This document shows, one piece after another, positions 1 through 6,576 of a stretch of 13,169 bases of DNA. This stretch comes from Chloroflexota bacterium. Lineage in GTDB: Bacteria > Chloroflexota > Anaerolineae > JACRMK01. A program made the position numbers and the translations under genes. Each line of letters begins with the position of its first letter. Position 1 is the stretch's first letter. Location: NCBI GenBank assembly GCA_016200765.1, contig JACQEC010000334.1, forward strand, positions 1-13,169, written 5' to 3'. The notes beneath the pieces are model-generated. The model was not told the origin of the DNA, did not search any database, and worked only from the letters and a program-made list of their open reading frames with translations.

Positions 1-744
1 CCATAACTTCACCGGCGCGCCACTGCCCGGTTGCAACACCGCCAGCCGCTCGCCCGGCATCACCCCCTGCGCGCGCAAAAACGCATCCGCCCATTGCCGG
101 TCGGCATCCGTGATCGGGAACTCCAACGGAAACTGCTGTGGACTGGCCTCCGGCTCCGGCGCGGCGGCGAGATGCGCGATGAGCCGCAGGTTCTGCGCGA
201 CCTCGTGCCGACCTGAAAGGTACGGCAGTCCATCGTTGACAAAGGGCCTGACCTCCGGCACCGTGTAGCCGATGCGGCGCGGGATGCGCGCCAGCGCCGC
301 CAGCAGAGCGCCCCACCAGTGATCAAAACGCAAGATGACCGCTGTGTCGAAGTCCTGCATCCGCAGATGGCGCGCCGCTTCCCAGAGCCGTGTGTACGGC
401 GCCAGCGGTGAGCCTTTCGGGCGGCGGGTGAAGCCGGGGAAGGCGAGCGTCTGCACCTCGTCCACATAAGGGCTGCGCTCCACCACCGGCTTGCCCCACG
501 GCCCAACCAACAGCGTGACGTGCGCGTCCGGCATCTGCGCGCGCAGGGTGCGAAGCGCGGGCGTGACGAACAGCAGGTCGCCCAGATGGTCGGGGCGAAT
601 CAACAAGACGCGGCGGTTGACGGGATGCGGCTGCGCCGGTGTGTTGAAAGCCAGCCCCAGCAAGCGCAGTAGAAGGAGGCGCAGTGGCTTGCGGAGCGAC
701 GGCGGGTCGGTCTTCGGGATAGGCGTGGGAAAGAGGTTACCCAT
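1..744 (-). CDS. GT9-family glycosyltransferase (heptosyltransferase-like), C-terminus off the window
   Basis: The minus-strand frame is open from an ATG at 744-742 to the left edge, giving 248 residues with no stop. Residues 46-68 carry the GT9 N-terminal hallmark, VLLIRPDHLGD followed by LLFVTPALRTLR, which compares with the LIRxxxxGDxxLxTP pattern of ADP-heptose transferases. Near the cut end, AVLQPGSGAPVKLW (235-248) matches the nucleotide-sugar-binding motif that opens the C-terminal Rossmann domain. About 100 residues are probably missing. An N-terminal extension of about 45 residues precedes the first beta strand. The start overlaps the stop of the upstream glycosyltransferase (ATGGGTAA), indicating translational coupling in one operon. 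Family membership is clear. The donor sugar is not: most Chloroflexota lack classical LPS, so a role in an exopolysaccharide or other surface glycan is inferred. Confidence 0.85.
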   Translation of the reverse strand, partial: MGNLFPTPIPKTDPPSLRKPLRLLLLRLLGLAFNTPAQPHPVNRRVLLIRPDHLGDLLFVTPALRTLRAQMPDAHVTLLVGPWGKPVVERSPYVDEVQTLAFPGFTRRPKGSPLAPYTRLWEAARHLRMQDFDTAVILRFDHWWGALLAALARIPRRIGYTVPEVRPFVNDGLPYLSGRHEVAQNLRLIAHLAAAPEPEASPQQFPLEFPITDADRQWADAFLRAQGVMPGERLAVLQPGSGAPVKLW

Positions 745-1957
745 CCGATCCGCCACCTGCCGCCGTGTACAGCGGCTCCAGCCGCGGCGCGATGCTCTGC
801 CAGTCGAACTGCTCGACCACATGCTGGCGGGCGCGCGCGGCGAGCGCGCGGCGCAGGTCGGGGTCTTGCGCGAGGCGGATGACGGCATCGGCGAAGGCGG
901 ACGCGCTGTCGGCCAGCAGGGCTTCGCGGCCATCCTGCACGCCCAATCCGTCACAGCCGAGCGTCGTCGAGACGACCGGCGCGGCCATCGCCATCGCCTG
1001 CAGGAGCTTGAGGCGCGTGCCACTGCCCATCCGCAACGGCGCGACATAGACGGCCGCGCCCGCGATGTACGGCCTCACATCGGGCACCGCGCCGGTGATC
1101 AGCACGTCGCTCCGCCTGCCCAGAGCCGCGAGCCGCGCGTGGGGCTGTTGCCCCACAATCACAAACCGCGCCTGCCGCAGGCGCGCGCGCACGCGCGGCA
1201 AAATCTCCTCCGCGAACCAGAGCGCCGCGTCCACGTTGGGGCGGTAGTCCATCTTGCCAGTGAAGACCAGAGCGCAGGCCCCACCCTTGGCCTCGCCTTG
1301 TGGCGCGTATTCCTCTGTGTCCACGCCGTTGGGCACGACCGTGATCGGCTTGCCCGTGCCCAAGGCGGCCAGCGCGCGCGCGTCGGCATCCGAGACGGCG
1401 GCAATCGCGTCGTGTCCGCCCAGCACCACGCGCTCGTAGCGCGCCAGTTTTTGCCACTGAATGAGTGAGTAGAGCACGGCGTGCCAGCGAAGCGGCGCGC
1501 GCGCGTCGGCGCGAAACGCGCTGTGCTGTAAAGCGTACTCGGCGTTGTGGTCGTCGAAGACGAGCCGCACCCGCTGTCGTTTCAGCATCAGCCCGTAGGG
1601 GGCCATCTCGATGCCCTCGACCTGAACCCCGTCAAACGGTTCGCGCTCGACCCATTCGAGCAGGGCGCGGGCAAAGTCGGGCGAGGACAGGCGCAGGGCC
1701 ATATCGGGCAAGGGCGAGGCCATCGCCGCGAAAGCGCGCGCCAGCAGGCTCCGGCGCGGCGGCGCAGGCACGGCGCGCACCGCGCGGCAAATCTGATGCA
1801 GGGGCGAGGCGGCATCCCACTGATCGCCCGGCTGTAAGAAGGTCAACAGCGACACGTCGTGGCGGCGCGCCAACTCGCGCATCAGGTAGAAGTTGCGCAG
1901 GCTCGTCCCCTGCATCGGCGGGTAGGGCAATTGCGGGGTCAGAAAGAGGAGACGCAT
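737..1957 (-). CDS. GT4-type glycosyltransferase (exopolysaccharide / PEP-CTERM-associated style)
   Basis: This 406-residue GT-B protein opens with MRLLFLTPQLPYPP, the start typical of GT4 enzymes in the PEP-CTERM/EpsH-associated sugar transferase group. It contains DDHNAEY (135-141), the inter-domain NGVDTEEYAP motif (210-219), VFTGKMDYRPNVDAALWF (231-248), and a C-terminal donor-site segment, MGSGTRLKLLQAMAMAAPVVS (310-330). In most GT4 enzymes the last segment reads LEAMA; here the Glu is Gln (Q320), and the first Glu of the EX7E motif is also absent. Homologues with variant EX7E exist, so activity is not ruled out. The gene is the upstream member of an overlapping pair with the GT9 gene. 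The ATG at 1957 gives the expected N-terminus, but only a weak SD is visible (GGGTGAG about 14 nt upstream). It probably adds a hexose to an extracellular glycan; the sugar is unknown. Confidence 0.88.
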   Translation of the reverse strand: MRLLFLTPQLPYPPMQGTSLRNFYLMRELARRHDVSLLTFLQPGDQWDAASPLHQICRAVRAVPAPPRRSLLARAFAAMASPLPDMALRLSSPDFARALLEWVEREPFDGVQVEGIEMAPYGLMLKRQRVRLVFDDHNAEYALQHSAFRADARAPLRWHAVLYSLIQWQKLARYERVVLGGHDAIAAVSDADARALAALGTGKPITVVPNGVDTEEYAPQGEAKGGACALVFTGKMDYRPNVDAALWFAEEILPRVRARLRQARFVIVGQQPHARLAALGRRSDVLITGAVPDVRPYIAGAAVYVAPLRMGSGTRLKLLQAMAMAAPVVSTTLGCDGLGVQDGREALLADSASAFADAVIRLAQDPDLRRALAARARQHVVEQFDWQSIAPRLEPLYTAAGGGSDG

Positions 1958-2083
1958 CGGACGACAGGCTCACCCTGCATGGAGGAATTGCAACAGATGA
2001 TTGTATACTTGACAAACCAATCCCACTGAGCGAGGTATAGCCAGTCGGCGGCAAGCGGTTGTTGCGCCGCCTTTGAACCGGAA

Positions 2084-2118
2084 ATGATACTTATATAGTG
2101 TAGACCTATAGTCATCAT
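2084..2118 (+). promoter_or_regulatory. Tandem C-box operator (OL + OR) of the restriction-modification controller
   Basis: A 35-bp element starts ATG and ends CAT. It contains two dyads, ACTTATATAGT (2089-2099) and GACCTATAGTC (2103-2113), separated by GTA-type spacer bases. This is the layout of known C-protein operators: two pseudo-palindromes of the form GACT-TATA-AGTC, about 15 bp centre to centre. The element ends 18 bp before the C-gene ATG. By analogy with C.AhdI and C.Esp1396I, the left site would activate and the right site repress at high C-protein levels. No well-spaced promoter is obvious. The TATAGT hexamers inside both dyads are candidate -10 elements, the left one with TTTGAA (2072-2077) 16 bp upstream. 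Confidence 0.82.
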
Positions 2119-2136
2119 TCGGGCAAACTTCACCGT

Positions 2137-2355
2137 ATGCCAAAGCCTGCTCTAAAAAGACTAGGCGACAATCTGAAGCAGTTTCGCCAATCAAAAGGTC
2201 TGTCGCAAGAAAAACTTGCTGAATTGACAGACTTGCACCGTACATACATAGGTGGTGTCGAACGCGGCGAACGCAACATTAGCCTTCTCAACCTTATTCG
2301 GATTGCAGAGGCTTTGGGTGTTTCAGTGGCAGATTTGGTGAAGGGCATAAAGTAA
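2137..2355 (+). CDS. Controller (C) protein of the R-M system, XRE-family HTH
   Basis: This 72-residue protein consists of a single XRE/Cro-type helix-turn-helix domain, with LGDNLKQFRQSKGLSQEKLA leading into the HTH and a recognition helix around residues 33-42 (LHRTYIGGVE), followed by RGERNISLLNLIRIAEALGV. The YIGGVERGERN stretch is typical of restriction-modification C proteins, which act as dimers and time expression of the nuclease. Length matches the family (about 70-100 residues). No clear SD precedes the ATG; many C genes have very short or no leaders. Its stop codon is immediately followed by the endonuclease ATG (TAAATG), so the two are co-translated. The C-box pair upstream and the single box at the methyltransferase promoter are its expected targets. 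Confidence 0.9.
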   Translation: MPKPALKRLGDNLKQFRQSKGLSQEKLAELTDLHRTYIGGVERGERNISLLNLIRIAEALGVSVADLVKGIK

Positions 2356-2952
2356 ATGGCGTCACCGTATGCTGGTTTACCAGCGCATGAATGGAAAAAA
2401 CGAACGCAGCAATTAATCGCTGAACACCCGCTTGACTCCAATGAGATTTATGAAGTCGCTCATCGAGTGTGGAACAGCATCTTTGACTCCAAGCTCGGAA
2501 GCAAGCCGTTTCAGATAGGCGTTGATATGTTCCCCCGCCCTCAGATAATGGCCTTCCTCTTGCACGAACTGATTCCTTTGGAGTTTGCCTATCGCTACCC
2601 GAATGTTTGGAGACGCGATGAAACTGCTGGCGAGAAAGATTTGGTCTATATCCCCGACGAGCAGTATTCAATCGAAATCAAAACTTCTTCAAGTGCTAAA
2701 AGCATTTTTGGTAATAGAAGTTACGCTCAAGAAACTGTTTCGCGTTCAGCCAGGAAGAGCAAGTCGGGTTATTACCTTGCAATTAACTTTGGGAAATTCG
2801 ATTCAGTCAAACGTCCTGAAATAACAATGGTGCGCTTTGGGTGGTTAGACCATTCTGATTGGGTTGGTCAGGCCGCCGCTACAGGACAACAGGCGCGACT
2901 CGAACCCGCTGTCGAACATTACAAACTACTGCGACTCCCACTCGACAAATAA
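2356..2952 (+). CDS. Type II restriction endonuclease, ScaI family
   Basis: This 198-residue protein resembles the ScaI restriction endonuclease family as I remember it: FPRPQIMAFLLHELIPLEF (59-77), then KDLVYIPDEQYSIEIKTSSS (94-113), and a C-terminal FGWLDHSDWVGQAAATGQQARL block. The middle segment provides a PD-(D/E)xK active site, with Asp95, Glu107 and Lys109 (D...E-x-K) as the likely metal-binding and catalytic residues. It would cleave unmethylated double-stranded DNA; if it is an isoschizomer of ScaI the site would be AGTACT, which is inference. It starts directly after the C-protein stop with no gap. Its last 27 bases overlap the 3' end of the convergent methyltransferase gene. Base composition is AT-richer than the flanking glycosyltransferase genes, consistent with transfer. 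The family call rests on recall, but its place in an intact C-R-M locus supports the role strongly. Confidence 0.87.
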   Translation: MASPYAGLPAHEWKKRTQQLIAEHPLDSNEIYEVAHRVWNSIFDSKLGSKPFQIGVDMFPRPQIMAFLLHELIPLEFAYRYPNVWRRDETAGEKDLVYIPDEQYSIEIKTSSSAKSIFGNRSYAQETVSRSARKSKSGYYLAINFGKFDSVKRPEITMVRFGWLDHSDWVGQAAATGQQARLEPAVEHYKLLRLPLDK

Positions 2953-3801
2953 CTCATTAAGAAATTCCATCTGTTCTCCTGCGACTTTTGACTTTGTGAG
3001 AAAGCAATCTATCCTATTGGCGGCAATCTGACAATATGGAGTGTTGATTTCAAAACCCAACGTCTTGCGCCCAAGACCTAGAGCCACAAGGGCAGTAGTT
3101 CCTGAACCCAAGAATGGATCAAATACAGCCTCGTCTAAATTGGATGAGGCTTTTATGATTCTTTCGATTACTGCTTGAGGAAACTGGGCAGGATGGGGGG
3201 TGCGTTCTTTTGAACTACGACTCTGTCCCGAAGTCACTTTAGGAATTTGCCAAACGTCAGATGGGTTCTTCCCGTTTGGGTTGACCTTGATTTTGCCGTG
3301 CTTCTTTTGATTAGGATACCTGATATTAGGATCCCTCACGGCATCGAGGTTGAAAGTGTAGTTGTTTTCGTCTTTCACATACCAAAGAAATTTTTCATTG
3401 CGTGGCGAAAAGAATTTTCTCCCTGCAACCCCTGCGCCATAGTTCCAAACGACTTCTTGAATGAGAAAGAAAGGGACTCTGTTCCACAGCAAGTAGGGAA
3501 TAGGAATGGCTTTGGCTTTTTGCTCAACTGCAATGTAACCTAAATTCAGCCAAAGCGCACCGTTATCAAGTGTCAATCTGTGGACTTCCTGCATCCATTC
3601 TTGACACCAGTTTAGGTATTCATCCAGTGGGCGAACTTGCTCATATTCTTTGCCGATATTGTAAGGTGGGCTAGTGACAGTCAAATCGATGAATGGTGAT
3701 TGAATACGCCTCAGACCCTCAAGGCAATCCATATTGTATATGGCGCAATTAGGGGCCTCGTAAAATGGCTTGCCGAGGATTTTGCTCATAGTGTCGAACA
3801 T
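2926..3801 (-). CDS. Type II DNA methyltransferase, beta class (SPPY motif, probable N4-cytosine)
   Basis: This 291-residue SAM-dependent DNA methyltransferase has the catalytic motif IV TSPPYNIG near the N-terminus (43-50) and SAM-binding motif I FDPFLGSGTT near the C-terminus (227-236). That order defines the beta class. SPPY rather than DPPY favours N4-cytosine methylation, although some SPPY enzymes modify adenine. HPAQFP before motif I and GFEIN after it are also typical. It would protect the host from the convergent endonuclease. The reading frame extends to a TTG at 3807, but the ATG at 3801 is preferred; an ATG at 3789 (MSKILG) is also possible. Its promoter at 3832-3859 is overlapped by a C-box, so the controller probably represses it after establishment. 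The gene ends in TAG inside the endonuclease coding region. Confidence 0.9.
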   Translation of the reverse strand: MFDTMSKILGKPFYEAPNCAIYNMDCLEGLRRIQSPFIDLTVTSPPYNIGKEYEQVRPLDEYLNWCQEWMQEVHRLTLDNGALWLNLGYIAVEQKAKAIPIPYLLWNRVPFFLIQEVVWNYGAGVAGRKFFSPRNEKFLWYVKDENNYTFNLDAVRDPNIRYPNQKKHGKIKVNPNGKNPSDVWQIPKVTSGQSRSSKERTPHPAQFPQAVIERIIKASSNLDEAVFDPFLGSGTTALVALGLGRKTLGFEINTPYCQIAANRIDCFLTKSKVAGEQMEFLNELFVEWESQ

Positions 3802-3822
3802 AGGCAATAACTCGCTGTTATG

Positions 3823-3842
3823 ATGATACTTATAGTATTCAT
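3823..3842 (-). promoter_or_regulatory. Single C-box operator (OM) at the methyltransferase promoter
   Basis: ATGATACTTATA is shared exactly with the left part of the operator before the C gene and is followed here by GTATTCAT. The core ATACTT-A-TAGTAT (3826-3838) is a near-perfect dyad with one mismatch. It lies 22 bp upstream of the methyltransferase ATG and covers the -10 hexamer of the candidate promoter. Bound C protein would therefore block RNA polymerase, as described for C.Esp1396I at its methyltransferase operator. The repression is inferred from position and sequence. Confidence 0.8.
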
Positions 3843-3859
3843 TTATTTGTTGTTGTCAA
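3832..3859 (-). promoter_or_regulatory. Sigma-70-type promoter of the methyltransferase gene
   Basis: On the minus strand, a perfect -35 TTGACA (3859-3854) is followed after 16 bp by TACTAT (3837-3832) as the -10. Transcription would start near 3825, giving a leader of about 24 nt before the ATG at 3801. A weak SD-like GCGAG lies about 9 nt before that ATG. The -10 sits inside the C-box, so promoter use and C-protein binding should be mutually exclusive. Confidence 0.68.
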
Positions 3860-3900
3860 GAGCTTTTGCCTGACAGCGCAAAGTATAGCATTTTGCTGAA

Positions 3901-3923
3901 GGCGCTGAATTGGGGTAAGCGCC
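3901..3923. repeat. Short hairpin between methyltransferase and glycosyltransferase genes
   Basis: GGCGCT (3901-3906) and AGCGCC (3918-3923) form a perfect 6-bp stem with an 11-nt loop. There is no T-run on either strand, so it is a poor intrinsic terminator. It lies in the 244-bp gap downstream of the minus-strand glycosyltransferase gene and may be a weak transcript-end structure or chance. Apart from this hairpin, the palindrome at 3936 and the methyltransferase promoter, nothing else was recognised in this gap. Confidence 0.35.
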
Positions 3924-3935
3924 CAACTAGGGCTT

Positions 3936-3954
3936 ATACGGAATAATTCCGTAT
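3936..3954. repeat. Perfect 19-bp palindrome ATACGGAAT-A-ATTCCGTAT
   Basis: Two perfectly complementary 9-bp arms flank a single A. The element lies about 130 bp upstream of the methyltransferase start and about 90 bp past the end of the minus-strand glycosyltransferase gene, close to where GC content rises again at the right edge of the R-M islet. It could be a protein-binding site, a dispersed palindromic repeat, or a remnant of the islet boundary. The sequence alone does not separate these. Confidence 0.75.
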
Positions 3955-4045
3955 GACATCCACACGTTGCAAATGCAGATTTTAGAGCGCGGATTGGGCT
4001 TCGCCAGGGCGCCGGGACGGCAGGCTCGGTTTTGGGTGCGGCGGA

Positions 4046-5218
4046 TCATCGCGCCGCGGCCTGATGATAGACGTCCAGCGTTTCGCGCGCGGCGCGCTCC
4101 CACGAGAACCGTTGGGCGCGCTGAAGGCCCGCCTCGCGCAGGCTGTCGCGCAGGGCGTCATCTTCGAGCAGGCGGCGCATCGCCTCGGCCAGTCCGGCCT
4201 CATCCTGCGGGTCAACGGTTAGGCCGGCATCACCCACCACCTCCGGCAGTGACGACACATTGGAGACGACGACCGGCGTGCCGCAGGCCATCGCCTCCAG
4301 CGCGGTCAGGCCGAACCCTTCGTAGAGGCTGGGCAGAACCAGCAGGCGGGCGGCGTTGTACAGGCCGACCAACTCGGGCCGCGACAGCGCGCCAATGAAC
4401 TTCACCTGATCGCCTAACCCCAACTGTCCGGCCAGCGCAAACACCTCGTCCGCCAGCCAGCCGCGCCGCCCGGCGATAACCAACTGCGCCTTGACCCCGC
4501 GCCGGGACAGTCGCTGAAACGCGCGGATGAGCAATGAGATGTTCTTGCGCGGCTCAATCGTGCCGACAAACAGCGCGAACGGCTGGGACAGCCCGTGTTG
4601 CGCCAAGACCTGCTGGATCGCCAGTGGGTCGTCCAATGGGCGGCAGAGCGGGTCGGCGGCTTCGTAGATCACCGCAATCCGCTCCTCGTCGCCATCCAGC
4701 AGGTTCACGATATCGCGCCGCGTCGCTTCGGAGACGGCGATGACCCGCTCGGCGCTGGCAACGGCGCGCCGGACTTGCCCGTAATACGCCGCGCTCTCGC
4801 GGGTCAGCAGGTGCGGGTAATGACAGAAGGCTAAATCATGAACGGTGATGACCGAAGCCCAGCGGCGGCGGAAGGGCGGGATGAAGTCGGGGCTGTGCAG
4901 CACATCCAACCCCATGAACCATAACTCGGCGGGCAGCGCCCACTGCTCCAGCCGGTGGTGCGGCGGGGTGAAGAGTCGGCGCGGTTGAAGCGGCGACCCC
5001 CTGCGCCCGTCGTCGGCACTGCGCGGCCAGTCGGCGTGCGCGGTCACCGGCAAGGGGATCGCCGTCAGCCACGGCGCAGGCGAGGCGTTCCGGTGGTGCA
5101 AGATGAGGTAATCGTCTGCTTCCAGCCGCGCCAGCGCCTGAATCAGGTTCAGCGTGTACTGGGCAATCCCGCCCTCGCGCCGGATGTGCGCCAGCCGCGC
5201 GTCTATGCCAATCCGCAT
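4046..5218 (-). CDS. GT4-family glycosyltransferase (mannosyltransferase-like)
   Basis: This 390-residue retaining GT-B enzyme shows all GT4 landmarks. MRIGIDAR at the start is followed by the acceptor-site loop GGIAQYT (16-22), HSPDFIPP (108-115), VITVHDLAF (123-131), [12 protein letters not shown] (159-170), the donor-domain entry [12 protein letters not shown] (215-226), and an intact EX7E motif with E300 and E308 in [19 protein letters not shown]. Length is normal for the family. It would transfer a nucleotide-activated sugar (GDP-mannose is common among relatives) to a glycan or lipid acceptor at the cytoplasmic face of the membrane. It reads the same way as dnaN, with a 62-bp gap containing a hairpin, and the R-M islet separates it from the other two glycosyltransferase genes. 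Exact sugar and acceptor are unknown. Confidence 0.9.
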   Translation of the reverse strand: MRIGIDARLAHIRREGGIAQYTLNLIQALARLEADDYLILHHRNASPAPWLTAIPLPVTAHADWPRSADDGRRGSPLQPRRLFTPPHHRLEQWALPAELWFMGLDVLHSPDFIPPFRRRWASVITVHDLAFCHYPHLLTRESAAYYGQVRRAVASAERVIAVSEATRRDIVNLLDGDEERIAVIYEAADPLCRPLDDPLAIQQVLAQHGLSQPFALFVGTIEPRKNISLLIRAFQRLSRRGVKAQLVIAGRRGWLADEVFALAGQLGLGDQVKFIGALSRPELVGLYNAARLLVLPSLYEGFGLTALEAMACGTPVVVSNVSSLPEVVGDAGLTVDPQDEAGLAEAMRRLLEDDALRDSLREAGLQRAQRFSWERAARETLDVYHQAAAR

Positions 5219-5235
5219 GGGTGATCGTCACGCTA

Positions 5236-5256
5236 GGGCATGTACAAGACCTGCCC
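5236..5256. repeat. Hairpin in the dnaN-glycosyltransferase gap (possible dispersed repeat)
   Basis: GGGCATGT (5236-5243) and ACCTGCCC (5249-5256) can pair with one mismatch around a 5-nt loop; outer TAGGG/CCCCTA bases extend it with a bulge. On the minus strand it reads GTAGGGGCAGGTCTTGT, then ACATGCCCTA. That resembles, from memory only, GTAGGGGC-type intergenic repeats seen in Chloroflexota and cyanobacteria. It occupies most of the 62-bp gap between the dnaN stop and the downstream glycosyltransferase ATG. No T-run follows, so it is unlikely to terminate strongly. Confidence 0.5.
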
Positions 5257-5280
5257 CTACGGGGGGCGCGCGCGAACGCG

Positions 5281-6414
5281 CTAGCGGTTGACGTGCATCG
5301 GCATGATCACGTGCACGAACTCATCGGAGCCGACCATCTTGAACACGCCGGGCTTTTCGGGCGCGTTGGTTTCAATCGCCACCTGCGCGGCGTCCACCAC
5401 CGCGAGCATCTCCGACAGGTACTTGGCGTTAAACGCGACCTCAATGGCCGGGCCGTCCACCGTCGCGTCAATTTCGCCGACTTGATCGCCGACCTCCTGC
5501 GACTCGGCGCGGACAATCATGCGTCCGGGGGCCAGGTCGGTGCCCGGCTCAATCGTCATGCGGATGATGTTCGAGGCGTCGCGCGCGAAGAACGAAGCCA
5601 GCTTCACCGCCTTCACGAAGTCCACCGTACCGACGACCGTGCGCGTGTTGTGGCTCTTGGGCACGAGCGAGAGCACGTCGGGGTAGTTGCCCTCGACCAA
5701 CTGCGTCACCAGTTCCGTGCTGGACGTGTGGAAGACGGCCTGATTGCGGTTCTTGGTGATGGTGACCTCGATGGGCTCCTCTTCGTCGCCGATCATACGG
5801 CTCAACTCAATCAGCGCGCGGGCGGGGATGATGATCGCGGTGACGCCGGCCTTGCCCTCGCTCACCGTACCCGTGCGCACGGACAGGCGAAAGCCGTCGG
5901 CGGCGGCCAGCGTAATCTTGCCGTCGTCGAACTTCGCCAGCACGCCGGTCAGGACGGGGCGGCTCTCGTCGGCGGCGGCGGCGAAGGCCACCTGACTGAT
6001 GATCGCGCGCAGGGTGTCCGGATCCAGCTTGAGTTTGTTTTCGGGGCCGGCGGTGGGGATAGGCGGGAACTCCTGCGCGTCCATCCCTTTGATATTCGAC
6101 TCAAAACGCGAGCACTTCAGGTTGAGCGTCTGCGTGCGGACATTCAACTGCATGTCAATCTTTTCGGGTGGCAGGGAGTTGACGAACTCGCCCAGCAGTT
6201 TGGATGGCACAGTCGTCGCGCCCTCCTCCTCGATCTGCGCGCCGATCCAGGTGGTGATGCCGATGGTCAAATCGGTGGCGGCCAGTTTCAGCCGCCCCTG
6301 ATCGGTGGCGATCAGGATATTGTTCAGCACGGGCAGGGTACTGCGGCTGGCCACGGCGCGGGCGACGAGGCCCAAGCCTTTATGCAGGTTCTCTTGCAGG
6401 CAGGAAACTTTCAC
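5281..6414 (-). CDS. dnaN: DNA polymerase III subunit beta (sliding clamp)
   Basis: This 377-residue protein is a full-length beta clamp, the ring that tethers DNA polymerase III to the template. The N-terminus MKVSCLQENLHKGLGLVARAVASRS is diagnostic, followed by TLPVLNNILIATD and the three repeated clamp folds. It ends VHVIMPMHVNR, where the MPM motif near the C-terminus contributes to the hydrophobic pocket that binds clamp partners. The start is GTG at 6414, supported by a GGAGG SD 5 nt upstream and by alignment of the first residues with known clamps. It has its own promoter and is divergent from the molybdenum-hydroxylase operon. No dnaA, recF or obvious DnaA-box cluster is in the window, so it lies apart from the canonical dnaA-dnaN-recF origin arrangement, at least on these flanks. 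Confidence 0.97.
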   Translation of the reverse strand: MKVSCLQENLHKGLGLVARAVASRSTLPVLNNILIATDQGRLKLAATDLTIGITTWIGAQIEEEGATTVPSKLLGEFVNSLPPEKIDMQLNVRTQTLNLKCSRFESNIKGMDAQEFPPIPTAGPENKLKLDPDTLRAIISQVAFAAAADESRPVLTGVLAKFDDGKITLAAADGFRLSVRTGTVSEGKAGVTAIIIPARALIELSRMIGDEEEPIEVTITKNRNQAVFHTSSTELVTQLVEGNYPDVLSLVPKSHNTRTVVGTVDFVKAVKLASFFARDASNIIRMTIEPGTDLAPGRMIVRAESQEVGDQVGEIDATVDGPAIEVAFNAKYLSEMLAVVDAAQVAIETNAPEKPGVFKMVGSDEFVHVIMPMHVNR

Positions 6415-6419
6415 GACGG

Positions 6420-6424
6420 CCTCC
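6420..6424 (-). promoter_or_regulatory. Ribosome binding site of dnaN
   Basis: GGAGG on the minus strand lies 5 nt before the GTG at 6414. It decides for the GTG start of dnaN, since no ATG gives the conserved MKVS start. Confidence 0.8.
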
Positions 6425-6450
6425 GATGATCAATCTTGGTTTGCGTGGCT

Positions 6451-6479
6451 ATTGTATCCCGACTTAGGGTTGGATGCAA
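6451..6479 (-). promoter_or_regulatory. Candidate promoter of dnaN
   Basis: On the minus strand, TTGCAT (6479-6474) and TACAAT (6456-6451) are separated by exactly 17 bp. The -10 matches consensus at 5 of 6 positions; the -35 keeps only TTG. The predicted transcript starts near 6444, leaving a leader of about 30 nt containing the GGAGG SD. Confidence 0.6.
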
Positions 6480-6508
6480 GCACGCCGAAGCGCAAAGCCG
6501 CGCCTGAC

Positions 6509-6537
6509 TTGACCCCGCTGTGCGAACCCGATAAGAT
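6509..6537 (+). promoter_or_regulatory. Candidate promoter of the molybdenum-hydroxylase operon
   Basis: TTGACC (6509-6514) and TAAGAT (6532-6537) are separated by 17 bp, a good sigma-70-type promoter. It lies 55 bp upstream of the flavin-subunit ATG and runs divergently from the dnaN promoter. No extra operator dyad was seen nearby. Confidence 0.65.
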
Positions 6538-6576
6538 AGGCGCAGTCACACGAGACGAATCATGCCGGTTTCCGAT

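Noticed and set aside
491..1468. 325-residue open frame on the plus strand opposite the GT4 gene, and similar frames at 60-506 and 1465-2040
   Set aside because: Composition is Arg/Ala/Gly-biased shadow coding. The minus-strand glycosyltransferase frames have clear family motifs through the same bases.
2009..2040. Perfect TTGACA (2009-2014) as a promoter for the C gene
   Set aside because: The nearest TATA-like hexamer is about 20 bp downstream, which is too far, and the C-box operator lies 50 bp further on. It may be chance.
5221..6429. 402-residue open frame on the plus strand opposite dnaN
   Set aside because: It is the reverse complement shadow of dnaN in GC-rich codons, is rich in His, Arg, Gly and Val with no recognisable domain, and the opposite strand encodes an unmistakable clamp.
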